Positions 13,675 to 14,069 of a stretch of 14,069 nt of DNA are shown here, one piece after another. Origin of the DNA: Caldivirga sp. UBA161 (GTDB lineage Archaea; Thermoproteota; Thermoprotei; Thermoproteales; Thermocladiaceae). Each line of letters begins with the position of its first letter. Position 1 is the stretch's first letter. The notes beneath the pieces are model-generated. The model worked only from the letters and a program-made list of their open reading frames with translations, did no database searches and had not been told where the DNA came from. The translations under genes and the position numbers were made by a program. Location of the stretch: contig NZ_DAXS01000047.1 of assembly GCF_002506515.1 (NCBI RefSeq), forward strand, positions 1 through 14,069. Direction: 5' to 3'.

Positions 13675-13953
13675 TTAGAGGTTTATCTGTATCCTCTCTT
13701 TACCAGATTCTAGTAACCATATCCCTAACCTATTAGCCTCTTCGATTACCCCTGGCATTGCCCTTAGGCAGTAGATTACTTTACCGGGAAACTTATCGGG
13801 CATTACTTTAATAACTTCATCAATCCTATTATTAATTCTCTAACCCACGCTTACTACTTTTAAAATTAGTTACTGACTACAATATAATCCAATGATTCCA
13901 ATACAATCCTCATTTACGATCTTGGACAGATTGTAAAGCCTGTAATTCACCAT
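13675..13953 (-). pseudogene. 93-codon frame interrupted by two in-frame stops, unknown family
   Basis: A good TATA-like box precedes ATG 13953 at leaderless spacing. The frame reads MVNYRLYNLSKIVNEDC and so on to LYCSQ, then TAA (codon 28), LILKVVSVG, then TAG (codon 38). It then runs 54 uninterrupted codons beginning RINNRIDEVIKVMPDKF, through KVIYCLRAMPGVIEEANRLG, to IWLLESGKERIQINL and a final TAA. All three parts are in one frame. The last part looks like real protein, with an alternating strand-helix pattern; the fold is loosely like the end of archaeal PD-(D/E)XK-type proteins, but I cannot name a family. Nonsense mutations in a small gene are the simplest reading. The only start codons after the second stop are internal, so a shorter intact product is less likely. 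Confidence 0.5.
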
Positions 13954-13974
13954 ACTGTATATGGCTATGTAAAG

Positions 13975-13984
13975 TTATATTTAA
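13975..13984 (-). promoter_or_regulatory. TATA-like box before the stop-interrupted frame
   Basis: Minus-strand TTAAATATAA ends about 22 bases before ATG 13953 and starts 31 bases before it. The box lies between this frame and the 3' end of the tRNA gene, so the promoter appears intact although the reading frame is not. Confidence 0.45.
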
Positions 13985-14026
13985 GGACCCTACAACCTAT
14001 ATGAACTGGGATTTTTCTATTTCTGA

Positions 14027-14069
14027 TGCGGGGGGTGGGATTTGAACCCACGCAGGCCTACGCCAACGG
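14027..14069 (-). tRNA. tRNA-Leu, 3' part only (cut by window edge)
   Basis: On the minus strand the T arm GTGGG-TTCAAAT-CCCAC is perfect. It is followed by the acceptor strand CCCCCGC and discriminator A, with no encoded CCA. Before the T arm lies a long variable arm (GGCGTAGGCCTGCG region), which marks a class II tRNA. Discriminator A with an acceptor implying a GCGGGGG 5' end fits leucine better than serine, which usually has G. The anticodon, D arm and 5' end lie beyond position 14069, so the isoacceptor is unknown. Confidence 0.85.

Noticed and set aside
14027..14069. Duplicate of the tRNA 3' end as an integration attachment site
   Set aside because: No second copy of the tRNA end is visible inside the window; the partner site, if any, would lie outside.

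Overview
The window looks like a crenarchaeal chromosome, most likely a moderate-GC member of the Thermoproteales such as Caldivirga or Vulcanisaeta. This is inferred from several things: first genes preceded by a TATA-like box about 28 bases before the start codon with no leader, operon-internal genes with Shine-Dalgarno (SD) sequences, archaeal TrpB2, an archaeal helix-turn-helix/ThiN protein, and a tRNA gene without an encoded CCA. No species assignment can be proven from the sequence alone.

Layout. Positions 1-350 hold one probable small membrane protein. A minus-strand aldo/keto reductase (346-1371) is divergent from a six-gene tryptophan operon, trpA-trpB-trpD-trpF-trpE-trpG (1499-6937). 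Every junction in this operon overlaps, by 4 to 17 bases. TrpE/TrpG make anthranilate, TrpD adds phosphoribose, TrpF isomerises, and TrpA/TrpB make tryptophan. The indole-glycerol-phosphate synthase gene trpC is not in the cluster. A membrane GT-C glycosyltransferase (minus, 6948-8294) converges on trpG and is divergent from a DegT-family sugar aminotransferase (8393-9580). Then come an HTH-ThiN protein, probably a thiamine regulator (9705-10640), and, converging on it, a saccharopine/lysine-dehydrogenase-like oxidoreductase (10682-11794).

From about 11.8 kb to the right end the DNA is sparse and decayed. It contains a short GC-rich reading frame that may be a transposase tail, one intact two-helix surface protein (12218-12688), a frameshifted and stop-interrupted TusA-like gene, a frameshifted rhodanese fragment just upstream of it, two short hairpins, a 93-codon frame broken by two in-frame stops but still behind a good promoter, and the 3' part of a tRNA-Leu gene cut by the window edge.

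Main points of interest. (1) The best promoter of the trp operon would put transcription start on an AUG that opens a nine-codon frame containing a Trp codon and overlapping the trpA start; all the other promoters I could place sit on the real start codon. (2) Two sulfur-transfer genes have decayed together. (3) The HTH-ThiN protein has a direct repeat against its own promoter.
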